The notes beneath the pieces were generated by a model. That model saw nothing but the letters and a program-made list of their open reading frames with translations, was not told the DNA's origin and made no database searches. Shown piece by piece: positions 7,226 to 14,187 of a stretch of DNA of 18,505 nucleotides. The first letter of the stretch is position 1; the number at the start of each line of letters is the position of its first letter. The translations under genes were made by a program, and so were the position numbers. The DNA is from JACZWL01 sp046756445 (GTDB lineage: Bacteria; Pseudomonadota; Gammaproteobacteria; Steroidobacterales; Woeseiaceae): contig JBHHWI010000059.1 of assembly GCA_046756445.1 (NCBI GenBank), forward strand, positions 1-18,505, read 5' to 3'.

Positions 7226-8236
7226 ATGACTAGCAAACAACCCGTCACGATGGACGATATCGCGAAGCTGGCCAGGGTATCGAAGCCGACGGTGTCCCGC
7301 GCCCTGAGCGGCAGTCCACTGGTCAAGCAGGTTACCAAGGAGCACGTCCTCTCCGTCGCGCGTGAGCACGGTTACGCAGTAAACCGGAACGCCCAGAAGC
7401 TTCGCCACAAGCGGACCAATACCATTGCCGTGTCGCTGGACTTTCGCTCCCATGAACAGAATCACATTTCCGATCCGTTCATTTTCGATCTCCTTGCCGG
7501 GGTTTCCGAAGCGCTCGGCGACCGTTGTCAGGACCTGCTGTTGTGCGCGCCCAATCACAATGACGTAGATTCATTCAGACAGATCCTGTCGTCGAAAGGC
7601 GCAGACGGGTTCATAGTGCTTGGGCAGGGACATCGCGAGGACATGCTCGGTGAGCTTGCGCAAAGCGGCGCGCCATTCGTCGTGTGGGGCGCCGGAAACG
7701 AGGAAACGCCGTATTGCGTGGTCGGCAGCAACAACTACCTGGGTGGCACGTTGGCGGGCAGATATTTTCTCGAACGTGATCGCAGCAAATTCCTTTTTGT
7801 GGGCGATACCTCATTCAGAGAGATATATCAGCGACGCGCCGGTTTGCAGAATGCAGTAGAAGAAAGCGGGAACAGCATGTCGTTTTACGACATAGTGCTC
7901 AGCAGCTTCTCGTTTGAATCCGCGTTCGAGGCGGCCACCAATTTTCTTGCCGCAACGCGTGAGCCACCCGATGCGGTTTTCGCCTTCAGTGACACAGCAG
8001 CAATGGCCTTCATTCATGCGTTTCGAGCGGCAGGATTGAATATTCCGGAGCAAGTATCGGTTGTCGGCTACAACGACATACCGTCGGCGGCTTTCTTCAG
8101 CCCGCCGGTGACTACGATTCGGCAGGACATCTATCAGGCGGGTCAACTGCTGGTGTCGAATTTGATGCAAATGCTCGAGGGATTGCCGGCCAGATCGTCT
8201 ACGATCAAGACGGAACTGATTGTCCGCGAGACATAA
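7226..8236 (+). CDS. LacI-family transcriptional regulator of the trehalose locus
   Basis: A 336-residue DNA-binding repressor. The N-terminal helix-turn-helix is MDDIAKLARVSKPTVSRALS (9-28). The hinge contains AQKLRHKRTNTIAV, with Leu59 at the minor-groove lever position. A periplasmic-binding-protein-like effector domain follows (about 66-330), ending with the typical SVVGYNDIPSAAFFSPPVTT block. Family members of this architecture usually release DNA when a sugar or sugar phosphate binds. Here the neighbours point to trehalose or a breakdown product; the actual ligand is unknown. The gene is divergent from the receptor operon, and two palindromic operators and its own promoter lie in the shared upstream region, consistent with autoregulation. 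The start at 7226 has only a weak GAG ribosome site; a Met at 7250 is possible but would trim residues ahead of the HTH. It ends 22 bases before the convergent HxlR gene. Confidence 0.93.
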   Translation: MTSKQPVTMDDIAKLARVSKPTVSRALSGSPLVKQVTKEHVLSVAREHGYAVNRNAQKLRHKRTNTIAVSLDFRSHEQNHISDPFIFDLLAGVSEALGDRCQDLLLCAPNHNDVDSFRQILSSKGADGFIVLGQGHREDMLGELAQSGAPFVVWGAGNEETPYCVVGSNNYLGGTLAGRYFLERDRSKFLFVGDTSFREIYQRRAGLQNAVEESGNSMSFYDIVLSSFSFESAFEAATNFLAATREPPDAVFAFSDTAAMAFIHAFRAAGLNIPEQVSVVGYNDIPSAAFFSPPVTTIRQDIYQAGQLLVSNLMQMLEGLPARSSTIKTELIVRET

Positions 8237-8258
8237 GCGACACGAAATCACATTGCAA

Positions 8259-8882
8259 TCAGGCCGACAGGCGCAGAATGAATGCGGCGCGGAACCGCCT
8301 CAGCAGGTCCGCCGACCCCGTGACCGCCGGTGACGGCCGCGATCCCGGGCCGGTAAAGAGGTCCTTGATGGTGCCATCGACGGTGAGATCGGCAGCGGGG
8401 GTCTCGCCCAATCCGATGCCGACGCGCCGATCATGCACCGACACCCATCCCGTGAAGTCATCCGTCTTGAATTGCACGCGGACTGAAAGATCCTGCGCAT
8501 ATTCGGGATGAAAAAGGGCTTTCAGGGCCAGCAGGTCCCAGTCGGCCTGATGGTGAAAGCCCTGCCGGCCTTCGGGGCCATAAATCATGCCCCAGCGCAC
8601 CAGGGCGAGCAGGGCGGGCTCCAGCGCCCGGCCCCGCTCCGTTAATGCGTAATGAGGGCTGCCCCGGTCGTCTGATTGACGCTCGACGATACCGGCGGCC
8701 TCGAGTTCCCTGAGCCTGCTCGCCAGAAGGTTGCTGCCCATGCCCTTCTGGGACCTGCTCAACTCACCGAATCGTCTCGGCCCGACCAGCAGGTCGCGGA
8801 GCAGCAAGAGGGTCCAGCGCTCGCCGATGACGTCGGCGGCCCGCGCCAGGGAGCAGTTCTGTCGGTAGCTGCGCCTCGCCAT
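8259..8882 (-). CDS. HxlR-family regulator with SCP2-like C-terminal domain
   Basis: A 207-residue transcription factor. The first 100 residues are a winged helix of the HxlR type: MARRSYRQNCSLARAADVIG, then GERWTLLLLRDLLVGPRRFGEL. The conserved early Cys (Cys10) acts as a redox or electrophile sensor in some relatives. The second half (about 105-207) contains HDRRVGIGLGETPAADLTVDGT followed by a short GSADLLRRFRAAF tail, resembling an SCP2 sterol-binding fold and suggesting that a small hydrophobic ligand is sensed. The start chosen is the ATG at 8882 because MARRSYRQNC is where the family begins. A GTG at 8900 would add six residues and come within 5 bases of the tandem repeat. Neither start has a clear ribosome site. 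It diverges from the small membrane protein at 8953, its likely target. The HxlR call is firm; the SCP2 call is moderate. Confidence 0.88.
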   Translation of the reverse strand: MARRSYRQNCSLARAADVIGERWTLLLLRDLLVGPRRFGELSRSQKGMGSNLLASRLRELEAAGIVERQSDDRGSPHYALTERGRALEPALLALVRWGMIYGPEGRQGFHHQADWDLLALKALFHPEYAQDLSVRVQFKTDDFTGWVSVHDRRVGIGLGETPAADLTVDGTIKDLFTGPGSRPSPAVTGSADLLRRFRAAFILRLSA

Positions 8883-8904
8883 GGTTGACGAATGTACCAC
8901 TTAG

Positions 8905-8940
8905 CTATATATTTTTAAAGTACTATATAATTTTAAAGGT
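8905..8940. repeat. 18-bp tandem repeat, likely HxlR operator with -10 box
   Basis: CTATATATTTTTAAAGTA (8905-8922) is followed directly by CTATATAATTTTAAAGGT (8923-8940), identical at 15 of 18 positions. The pair sits in the short gap between the divergent HxlR and membrane-protein genes and is much more AT-rich than the surroundings. TATAAT (8926-8931) lies inside the second copy and is a good -10 for the rightward gene; no good -35 is seen. AAGAGGG at 8941-8947 is the ribosome site for the start at 8953. Binding by the HxlR protein is inferred. Confidence 0.6.
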
Positions 8941-8952
8941 AAGAGGGTTGCC

Positions 8953-9351
8953 ATGAAGGCTAAACGTCGGATCTTAAGGGTATTATCGGTCAATGCCGTA
9001 TTCTCGGCTGTCTCGGCGCTGCTGATGCTGTCGGCGGCGGGCTGGGTGGCGCGGCAGCTCGGCATCGACAGCGCCGTCCCCGTCTATGTCGTGGCGGGGC
9101 TGCTCCTGGGGTTTGCCCTGCAACTCGGGAACATCGTTCGCACCCGCAGAATCCGGACCTGGGAGATCACCGGCATTATCAGCGGCGACATCGCCTGGGT
9201 AGTAGCCAGCGTGGTACTGGCCGGGCTCCATTATCAGTCCATCTCGACGTCCGGGCTGATGCTCATCGATATCGTAGCGCTCGCTGTACTTTTCCTTGCG
9301 ATGGCGCAGATTCGGGGATTAAGGGCCTATCGCCGAACGGCCAATCGATAG
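8953..9351 (+). CDS. small four-helix membrane protein, function unknown
   Basis: A 132-residue inner-membrane protein with a basic N-terminus (MKAKRRILR) and four hydrophobic segments at about 10-33, 42-62, 72-93 and 100-118. Arg-rich loops (RTRRIRTW near 62-70, and the C-terminal RGLRAYRRTANR) suggest both ends face the cytoplasm. I do not recognise the family and see no catalytic motif. It has a strong ribosome site (AAGAGGG, six bases before the ATG) and a -10 box inside the tandem repeat shared with the divergent HxlR gene. It is therefore probably controlled by that regulator, perhaps in response to a lipophilic or reactive compound. It converges on the next gene, 36 bases away. Confidence 0.8.
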   Translation: MKAKRRILRVLSVNAVFSAVSALLMLSAAGWVARQLGIDSAVPVYVVAGLLLGFALQLGNIVRTRRIRTWEITGIISGDIAWVVASVVLAGLHYQSISTSGLMLIDIVALAVLFLAMAQIRGLRAYRRTANR

Positions 9352-9361
9352 CTCCGTGCGC

Positions 9362-9380
9362 GGCGGGCCGGATGCCCGTC
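9362..9380. terminator. weak candidate bidirectional terminator hairpin
   Basis: GGCGGGC (9362-9368) pairs with GCCCGTC (9374-9380) through seven pairs, one of them G-T, around a 5-base loop. It lies in the 36-base gap between two convergent genes, where a shared terminator is expected. No T-tract follows on either strand, so the call is tentative. Confidence 0.3.
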
Positions 9381-9387
9381 GGTCAGT

Positions 9388-9816
9388 CTACGCCGCTGAC
9401 GGCTTGTAAATCGCGGCGAATACCGCGCCCGCGATGATCAATCCGACGACGCCGGTCACGAACCAGATGACCGCGAGGTCACTCGTCAGCGGATAGATGA
9501 CATATTGGTCAATCGACGACGGTATGGACAAGAACAGACCCATCAGGGTGCCGTAGCGAACCCCTTCCATGATGCCTTTGCCCTCGTAGCCAAGCGTGAA
9601 GATGTAGCAGAACAGCAGCAGGGCCACCGCACCACCGACCATCATCATCCACATCATCGAGTCCATTTCAGCCTCGGGCCGGAACACCGAAGCCAGGGAC
9701 TGATAGGTGTCAGACAGCCCCACCTCGTGCACGACGTAGCCGTACGCGTTCATCACAATGACAACGACGATCCAACCGATCCAACAAGTCTTGTTGCTTA
9801 TCGCGCTGAAATCCAT
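9388..9816 (-). CDS. small four-helix membrane protein, function unknown
   Basis: A 142-residue inner-membrane protein. The start at 9816 (MDFSAISNKTCWIGW) is preceded by GGGAGAG at proper spacing. The frame remains open to 9897, but that extension is highly charged and unlike a protein start. There are four hydrophobic segments: one near 12-30, a Met-rich one (MMWMMMVGGAVALLLF, 54-69), one near 88-105 and one near 112-135. Between the second and third is a GYEGKGIMEGVRYG loop. The pattern is familiar from unnamed small proteins of marine bacteria, but I cannot assign a function. It lies 157 bases downstream of the TPR lipoprotein on the same strand and may share its transcript. Confidence 0.8.
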   Translation of the reverse strand: MDFSAISNKTCWIGWIVVVIVMNAYGYVVHEVGLSDTYQSLASVFRPEAEMDSMMWMMMVGGAVALLLFCYIFTLGYEGKGIMEGVRYGTLMGLFLSIPSSIDQYVIYPLTSDLAVIWFVTGVVGLIIAGAVFAAIYKPSAA

Positions 9817-9973
9817 TGTTCTCTCCCTGTCTCGAGGATCCTGGCGCCCACGCCGGTCGTCCTCGTCGCGTTGCGGAACAAACCACCAGAGCACCACTGG
9901 TGCTTACCAATGGCAAAATTGCCGCCGGGCGGCCCATCGAGCTCACCCGGCAGCTCGCATTCCTGCCGGCACT

Positions 9974-11536
9974 CTAGATCGTGCCGGCTGCTTCCCTTTT
10001 CAACATGGCGAACCAGACGCTGTTGAAGTTCCAGTTGGCCACCTCATCGAGCAGCTCGTCGGCTTCTTCCGTCTGTCCGGCGCCCTGCAGCGCCCTGGCC
10101 AGCCTGTAGATATTCTTTACGTCGCCGTTAAAACCAGGACTGGTACTGAGGTTGGCCTGACGATAGTGTCCGACCGCGCTCTCGTAATCTTCCTGCTGCA
10201 AAGCGATCAGCCCTAGCAGCTCGTGATAGGGCTCCATCTTGCGCGGGTTGTCATCTTCGGCCAGCAATTGCGCGAACTCCTCAGCATAGGTTTCGGCTGC
10301 CGCGTAGTCGCCCGTGTGGGCCGCGAGGCTGCCTTTCCAGAACGCCATGGTTGCTTCCTGTTGCCTTGCAAAGTCCTCGTCACCGGACTTGCTTCCCGAT
10401 TCCGCCAGGGATGCAGCCAGACGGTCGACGGCACTGGCTGCTTCATCGTCCATGTCGTAGTTGAAGCAGATATCCGCAAGGTTCGTCAGCACAAAAGTGC
10501 GCGAAGTCGTTTTCTGATCCGAGGGCATCTCCAGCGTGTCGATGCGCTCCAGCTCACCCTCCAGCTCCGAGACGGCCGCCTCGTGATCGCCGGCGTGCAG
10601 ATTTACAAACGCGCGATAGTTGGCCAGCGTAGACTGCGCAATTTCCTGGCCGGCAGCGATGCCCATATCGTAGTCCGCACGGGCCTCATCGAAATTGCCC
10701 AGGAAAGAGTTGACGTGTCCGCGTTTGACGGCGGCCACGCTATTGCTGGCGTCCAGTTTGATGGCTTCGGAATAATCGTTGCGAGCTCGCTCGAGGTCGC
10801 CCATCGCGCGATGCACGTCTCCGACGTTGACCCAGTGATTGTCTTCTTCGGGCTCAAGCTTGGCAGCCTTCTGAAAATTCTTCTCGGCCTTCACGAAATC
10901 CTTCGGAGCGTCATTCATGTAAGAGAAGCCCAGGCTGAGGTAGCCGATGGTCTCTTCCGGAACCAGCTTGATCGCCTTCGCGGCGGACGCCCGCGCCTCG
11001 TCATGCTTGCTTTGCCCGGTCAGCAATCCGGAGTAGACGATCCACGCGCGCGGCGAGTCAGGATAGGTGTCGACGAGCTGCTTGCCCAGCCTCAATCCTT
11101 CTTCCGCATCGTTGGTGACAAAGGACATGTTGATATCAGCCCATAGCTGCTCTCCTTCCGTTCCTTTCACCGAGAGCTCCTTGGCTTTTCTGGTCGCCTT
11201 GACGAATTGCTCGCCGGAAAGCGCCGTGTTACCGAGCATGATCCAGCCGCCGGCGAAGTCCGGGTCCTGCTCCGTCAATTGCCGCGCCGCCTGATTCGCC
11301 TCGACGAAGTCACCCTTGTCGGCCAGCGCGCGGGCCTTCTTGTACTGTGACATCGTGCTCTTGCTGGCTGCAGACAGCGGAATACCGCCGTCGCTGGCCG
11401 CCAGCTCCACGGCTGCGGCTTCAGTCGCCGGTTTCGCTTCCTCTGCGACCTGTTCCGCCGTGGTTTCCTGTTTTTCAGTGCATGCAACAAGCAAGGCAGC
11501 TGCCGTGAAGCATGCCAGTAGTCTCAAATAAGTCAT
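9974..11536 (-). CDS. TPR-repeat lipoprotein
   Basis: A 520-residue envelope lipoprotein. The N-terminus MTYLRLLACFTAAALLVAC is a lipoprotein signal with the lipidated Cys at residue 19 (lipobox LVAC). A Glu/Ala-rich linker follows, then tandem TPR units from about residue 65 to 510. Examples are WVNVGDVHRAMGDLERARND and an AVAAVKRGHVNSFLGNFDEA-like unit, both with the usual Ala/Gly/Tyr spacing. TPR proteins act as scaffolds, and the lipid anchor puts this one on a periplasmic membrane face. No enzyme motif is present. GGGAGAGAATA precedes the start. The gene stands alone between long gaps, downstream of the M13 peptidase on the same strand. A partner cannot be named from sequence. Confidence 0.88.
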   Translation of the reverse strand: MTYLRLLACFTAAALLVACTEKQETTAEQVAEEAKPATEAAAVELAASDGGIPLSAASKSTMSQYKKARALADKGDFVEANQAARQLTEQDPDFAGGWIMLGNTALSGEQFVKATRKAKELSVKGTEGEQLWADINMSFVTNDAEEGLRLGKQLVDTYPDSPRAWIVYSGLLTGQSKHDEARASAAKAIKLVPEETIGYLSLGFSYMNDAPKDFVKAEKNFQKAAKLEPEEDNHWVNVGDVHRAMGDLERARNDYSEAIKLDASNSVAAVKRGHVNSFLGNFDEARADYDMGIAAGQEIAQSTLANYRAFVNLHAGDHEAAVSELEGELERIDTLEMPSDQKTTSRTFVLTNLADICFNYDMDDEAASAVDRLAASLAESGSKSGDEDFARQQEATMAFWKGSLAAHTGDYAAAETYAEEFAQLLAEDDNPRKMEPYHELLGLIALQQEDYESAVGHYRQANLSTSPGFNGDVKNIYRLARALQGAGQTEEADELLDEVANWNFNSVWFAMLKREAAGTI

Positions 11537-11904
11537 TATTCTCTCCCGACCCTTGGTTGATACGCCGACTCGACGCCGGTCTTGATAGATTCAGCATAGC
11601 GCTAATCTGGGGTTTTTCCACATGCCATGTGACCGGCCGGGCCTGAAAAAGTTTACCGCGCTGGCGGATACGCCTGAGTCAGGGAATTCAGAATTCGTTC
11701 TGACTAGCAATCAGGGTATTAGCCGGGCTTTCTAAGACTGTTTCTAATGACTGCTCCCGCCCGCGCTGACGGTGTCGCCGTCCATTGTGGCGCTGTCCCG
11801 AGGTTTTCGTGGATCGACTCATCGGCGAGTTCGGACAGGCGCCCGGGCTGCACGATGAAGGCGGGAGCTGGCCCGCCTGAAACGGCGCACCCGCTCCCTT
11901 CCGG
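11537..11904. other. 368-base gap between TPR and M13 genes
   Basis: No convincing gene is seen. CACATGCCATGTG (11619-11631) is a perfect palindrome with a single central base. Just inside it on the minus strand, TGGAAA, a 16-base spacer and TATGCT form a fair candidate promoter for the TPR gene. A small stem at 11688-11703 (TCAGAA-TTCG-TTCTGA) has no T-run. The M13 3' hairpin is listed separately. Confidence 0.4.
11859..11878 (-). terminator. candidate terminator after the M13 peptidase gene
   Basis: AGGCGGG (11859-11865) and CCCGCCT (11872-11878) pair perfectly around a 6-base loop, 27 bases past the peptidase stop. On the minus strand only TTC follows the stem, so it lacks a proper T-tract and may instead be a 3'-end stabiliser. 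Confidence 0.4.
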
Positions 11905-13959
11905 TTACCAGATTTTTACCCGCTCCTCGGGCCGCAGGTAGAGCGCGTCGGTTTCGGCGATGTCGAAGGCCTCGTAGAATTCGGGCACGTTTCTTACCAC
12001 GCCGTTCACGCGATACATCGGCGGTGAATGCGGATCGGTCCTGATCCGGTTGCGCAAAGCTTCATCGCGATACTTGTAACGCCAACTCTGTGCATAGCCG
12101 AGGAATACGCGCTGCAAGCCGGTGAAGCCATCCAACACGGGCGGCTCGTCGGCATCCAGCGAAAGCTCGTAAGCAAGCAGCGCGATGCTCAGGCCGCCAA
12201 GGTCACCGATATTCTCACCAAGCGTGAACTCACCGTTGAGGTTCAGGTCCTCGAACGGCCGGAATGCAGAGTATTGTTCCACCAGCTTGCCGGTGCGCGC
12301 CGTGAACTCTGCGCGGTCTGCGTCGGTCCACCAGTTGCGGATAACGCCGTCGCCGTCGAACCTGCTGCCGGAGTCATCGAAACCATGACCGATCTCGTGG
12401 CCGATGACGGCGCCGATGGCGCCATAGTTAACGGCATCGTCCGCATTCATGTCGAAGTAGGGCGGCTGCAGGATTGCTGCCGGGAAGACGATTTCGTTCA
12501 GTGGGGGCATGTAGTAAGCGTTTACCGTTTGCGGTGACATGAACCACTCGGTGCGGTCCACAGGACCGCCCTGGCGCTCGACAGCGCGTTGGTACTCGAA
12601 CAGCGCAGCACGTTGAATATTGCCGAACAGGTCGTCTGCCGCGATCGCCAGCCCGGAGTAATCTTTCCAGTCGTCCGGATAGCCTATTTTCGGCGTGAAT
12701 TTGGATAGCTTCTCCAGCGCTTCCGTGCGGGTCTCTTCACCCATCCAGTCGAGCGACTTGATGCTGATCTCGTAAGCCCTGATCAGGTTGCCGACCAATT
12801 CCTGCATCCTTGCCTTTGCCGCCGGCGGAAAATGCCGGGAGACATAGACCTCACCGACGACTTCGCCCAGGCTGCCGTTGACCGTATCCACGCCACGGCG
12901 CCAGAGCGGCCGTTGCTGCTCGACGCCCTGGAGGGTACTCGAGTAAAAATCGAAGTTCCGGTGATCGAGATATTCGTCCAGGAAGCCGGCATAACTATTC
13001 AGGGCCTGCCACTTGAGGTATGTCTTCCAGTCTTCCAGCGGGGTATCGGCGATGATGCCGTCCAGCGCTCTCATGTAATCGGTCTGCATGACAACCACGC
13101 CATCGATGTCGGCAATGCCGGATTCCTCGAGATAGGCTTGCCACGCAAACTTTGGCATCAGCTCGGGAAGCGCTGCGCGGGCCACCTTGTTGTAGTTCTC
13201 CGCCCAGTTTCGGGTGTCTTCCTTCAACATGTGCTCGGTCGCGATGCGCGTCTCGAGCGCCATGATCAGGTCTGCTGCCGCTTCACCGCCCTCGAGACCG
13301 GCCAGCTCGAGCATCGCGGCGATGTGATCGACGTACTTTGCACGGATGTCTTCGGACTTCGCGTCTTCCAGGAAATAGAATTCACGGTCGGGAAGACCGA
13401 TTCCGCCCTGGAATGTGTACATCATGTACACCGTCGGATCCTTGAAATCGGCTACCTGGCCCAACGAGAACGGCAAGCTGATGCCGAGCTTGTTCGCCTC
13501 GGCAAAGTAAACCGCGAGTTCTTCACGATTCTTTAAAGCGTCTATCCTCTCGAAGTCTGGACCAAGAGGTGTTGCGCCCAGCCTGTTGCGTGTTTCCATG
13601 TCCATGTACGAGGCATACAGATCACCGACCTTCTGCTCGCTGCTGCCTTCAGCGAAATCCCCGGCCGCGGATTCTTCGATGATGGCCTTGACCTGCTCCT
13701 GTGACTCATCGCGTAGTATTGCACCGACGCCATAACGCGATTTATCGGCCGGTATCTCCGTGTTATCGATCCAGGTGCCGTTTACATACGCGTTGAAGTC
13801 GTCTCCCGGCCGCACATCATCATTCATGTGCTCCAGCAGCAGTCCCGAGTGTCGCCCGGCTTTGCTTGCCGCCCCTGCGGCCGCCTCCGTTTGCGGCTGT
13901 TGCTGCCCGCAGGCTGCGAGCATGAGCACCAGTGCCATGGTGGTAGAGGTCGTCTTCAT
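11905..13959 (-). CDS. M13-family zinc metallopeptidase lipoprotein
   Basis: A 684-residue neprilysin/PepO-type endopeptidase that cuts small peptides in the periplasm. MKTTSTTMALVLMLAAC is a lipoprotein signal with Cys17 lipidated. The N-terminal M13 domain begins near LLLEHMNDDVRPGDDFNAYV. In the catalytic domain, HEIGH (521-525) gives two zinc His and the catalytic Glu522. ENIGD (582-586) gives the third zinc ligand, Glu582, and Asp586. NAYYMPPLNEIVFPA (480-494) forms the substrate strand. DPHSPPMYRVNG (642-653) is the conserved C-terminal element, and the protein ends in the typical Trp. Length and all key residues are as expected for an active enzyme. GGTAAC lies upstream of the start. 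It is a stand-alone gene with 228 bases before it. Confidence 0.95.
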   Translation of the reverse strand: MKTTSTTMALVLMLAACGQQQPQTEAAAGAASKAGRHSGLLLEHMNDDVRPGDDFNAYVNGTWIDNTEIPADKSRYGVGAILRDESQEQVKAIIEESAAGDFAEGSSEQKVGDLYASYMDMETRNRLGATPLGPDFERIDALKNREELAVYFAEANKLGISLPFSLGQVADFKDPTVYMMYTFQGGIGLPDREFYFLEDAKSEDIRAKYVDHIAAMLELAGLEGGEAAADLIMALETRIATEHMLKEDTRNWAENYNKVARAALPELMPKFAWQAYLEESGIADIDGVVVMQTDYMRALDGIIADTPLEDWKTYLKWQALNSYAGFLDEYLDHRNFDFYSSTLQGVEQQRPLWRRGVDTVNGSLGEVVGEVYVSRHFPPAAKARMQELVGNLIRAYEISIKSLDWMGEETRTEALEKLSKFTPKIGYPDDWKDYSGLAIAADDLFGNIQRAALFEYQRAVERQGGPVDRTEWFMSPQTVNAYYMPPLNEIVFPAAILQPPYFDMNADDAVNYGAIGAVIGHEIGHGFDDSGSRFDGDGVIRNWWTDADRAEFTARTGKLVEQYSAFRPFEDLNLNGEFTLGENIGDLGGLSIALLAYELSLDADEPPVLDGFTGLQRVFLGYAQSWRYKYRDEALRNRIRTDPHSPPMYRVNGVVRNVPEFYEAFDIAETDALYLRPEERVKIW

Positions 13960-14187
13960 TGCTTGTTACCTTTTTGGAATCGAGTGAGGGCCAAAGCCGA
14001 ATGGCGCATTTTGACCAGGGTGGCGCGGGATTGTTCACGAATCCCTACACGATTACAAGCGAAACCAATCCGGTCCGGGAAAGCTCATCGCCGTCCGCGG
14101 AATTGCTCAAGGGCGCGGACGGTGCGGGCAGGCAGGGGCTGCACCGACCGGTAGCCCTGCACGCAGATACCGGCCGAGAGTGTCCGT

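Noticed and set aside
10223..11146. 307-residue plus-strand frame inside the TPR gene
   Set aside because: Antisense shadow with no recognisable domain; the opposing lipoprotein has a lipobox and TPR repeats.
11688..11703. Stem with TTCG loop (TCAGAA-TTCG-TTCTGA) as a terminator
   Set aside because: The stem is short and AT-rich, no T-run follows, and it lies nearly 200 bases past the nearest gene end.
12832..13536. 234-residue plus-strand frame inside the M13 peptidase gene
   Set aside because: Antisense shadow of a complete, motif-bearing peptidase.
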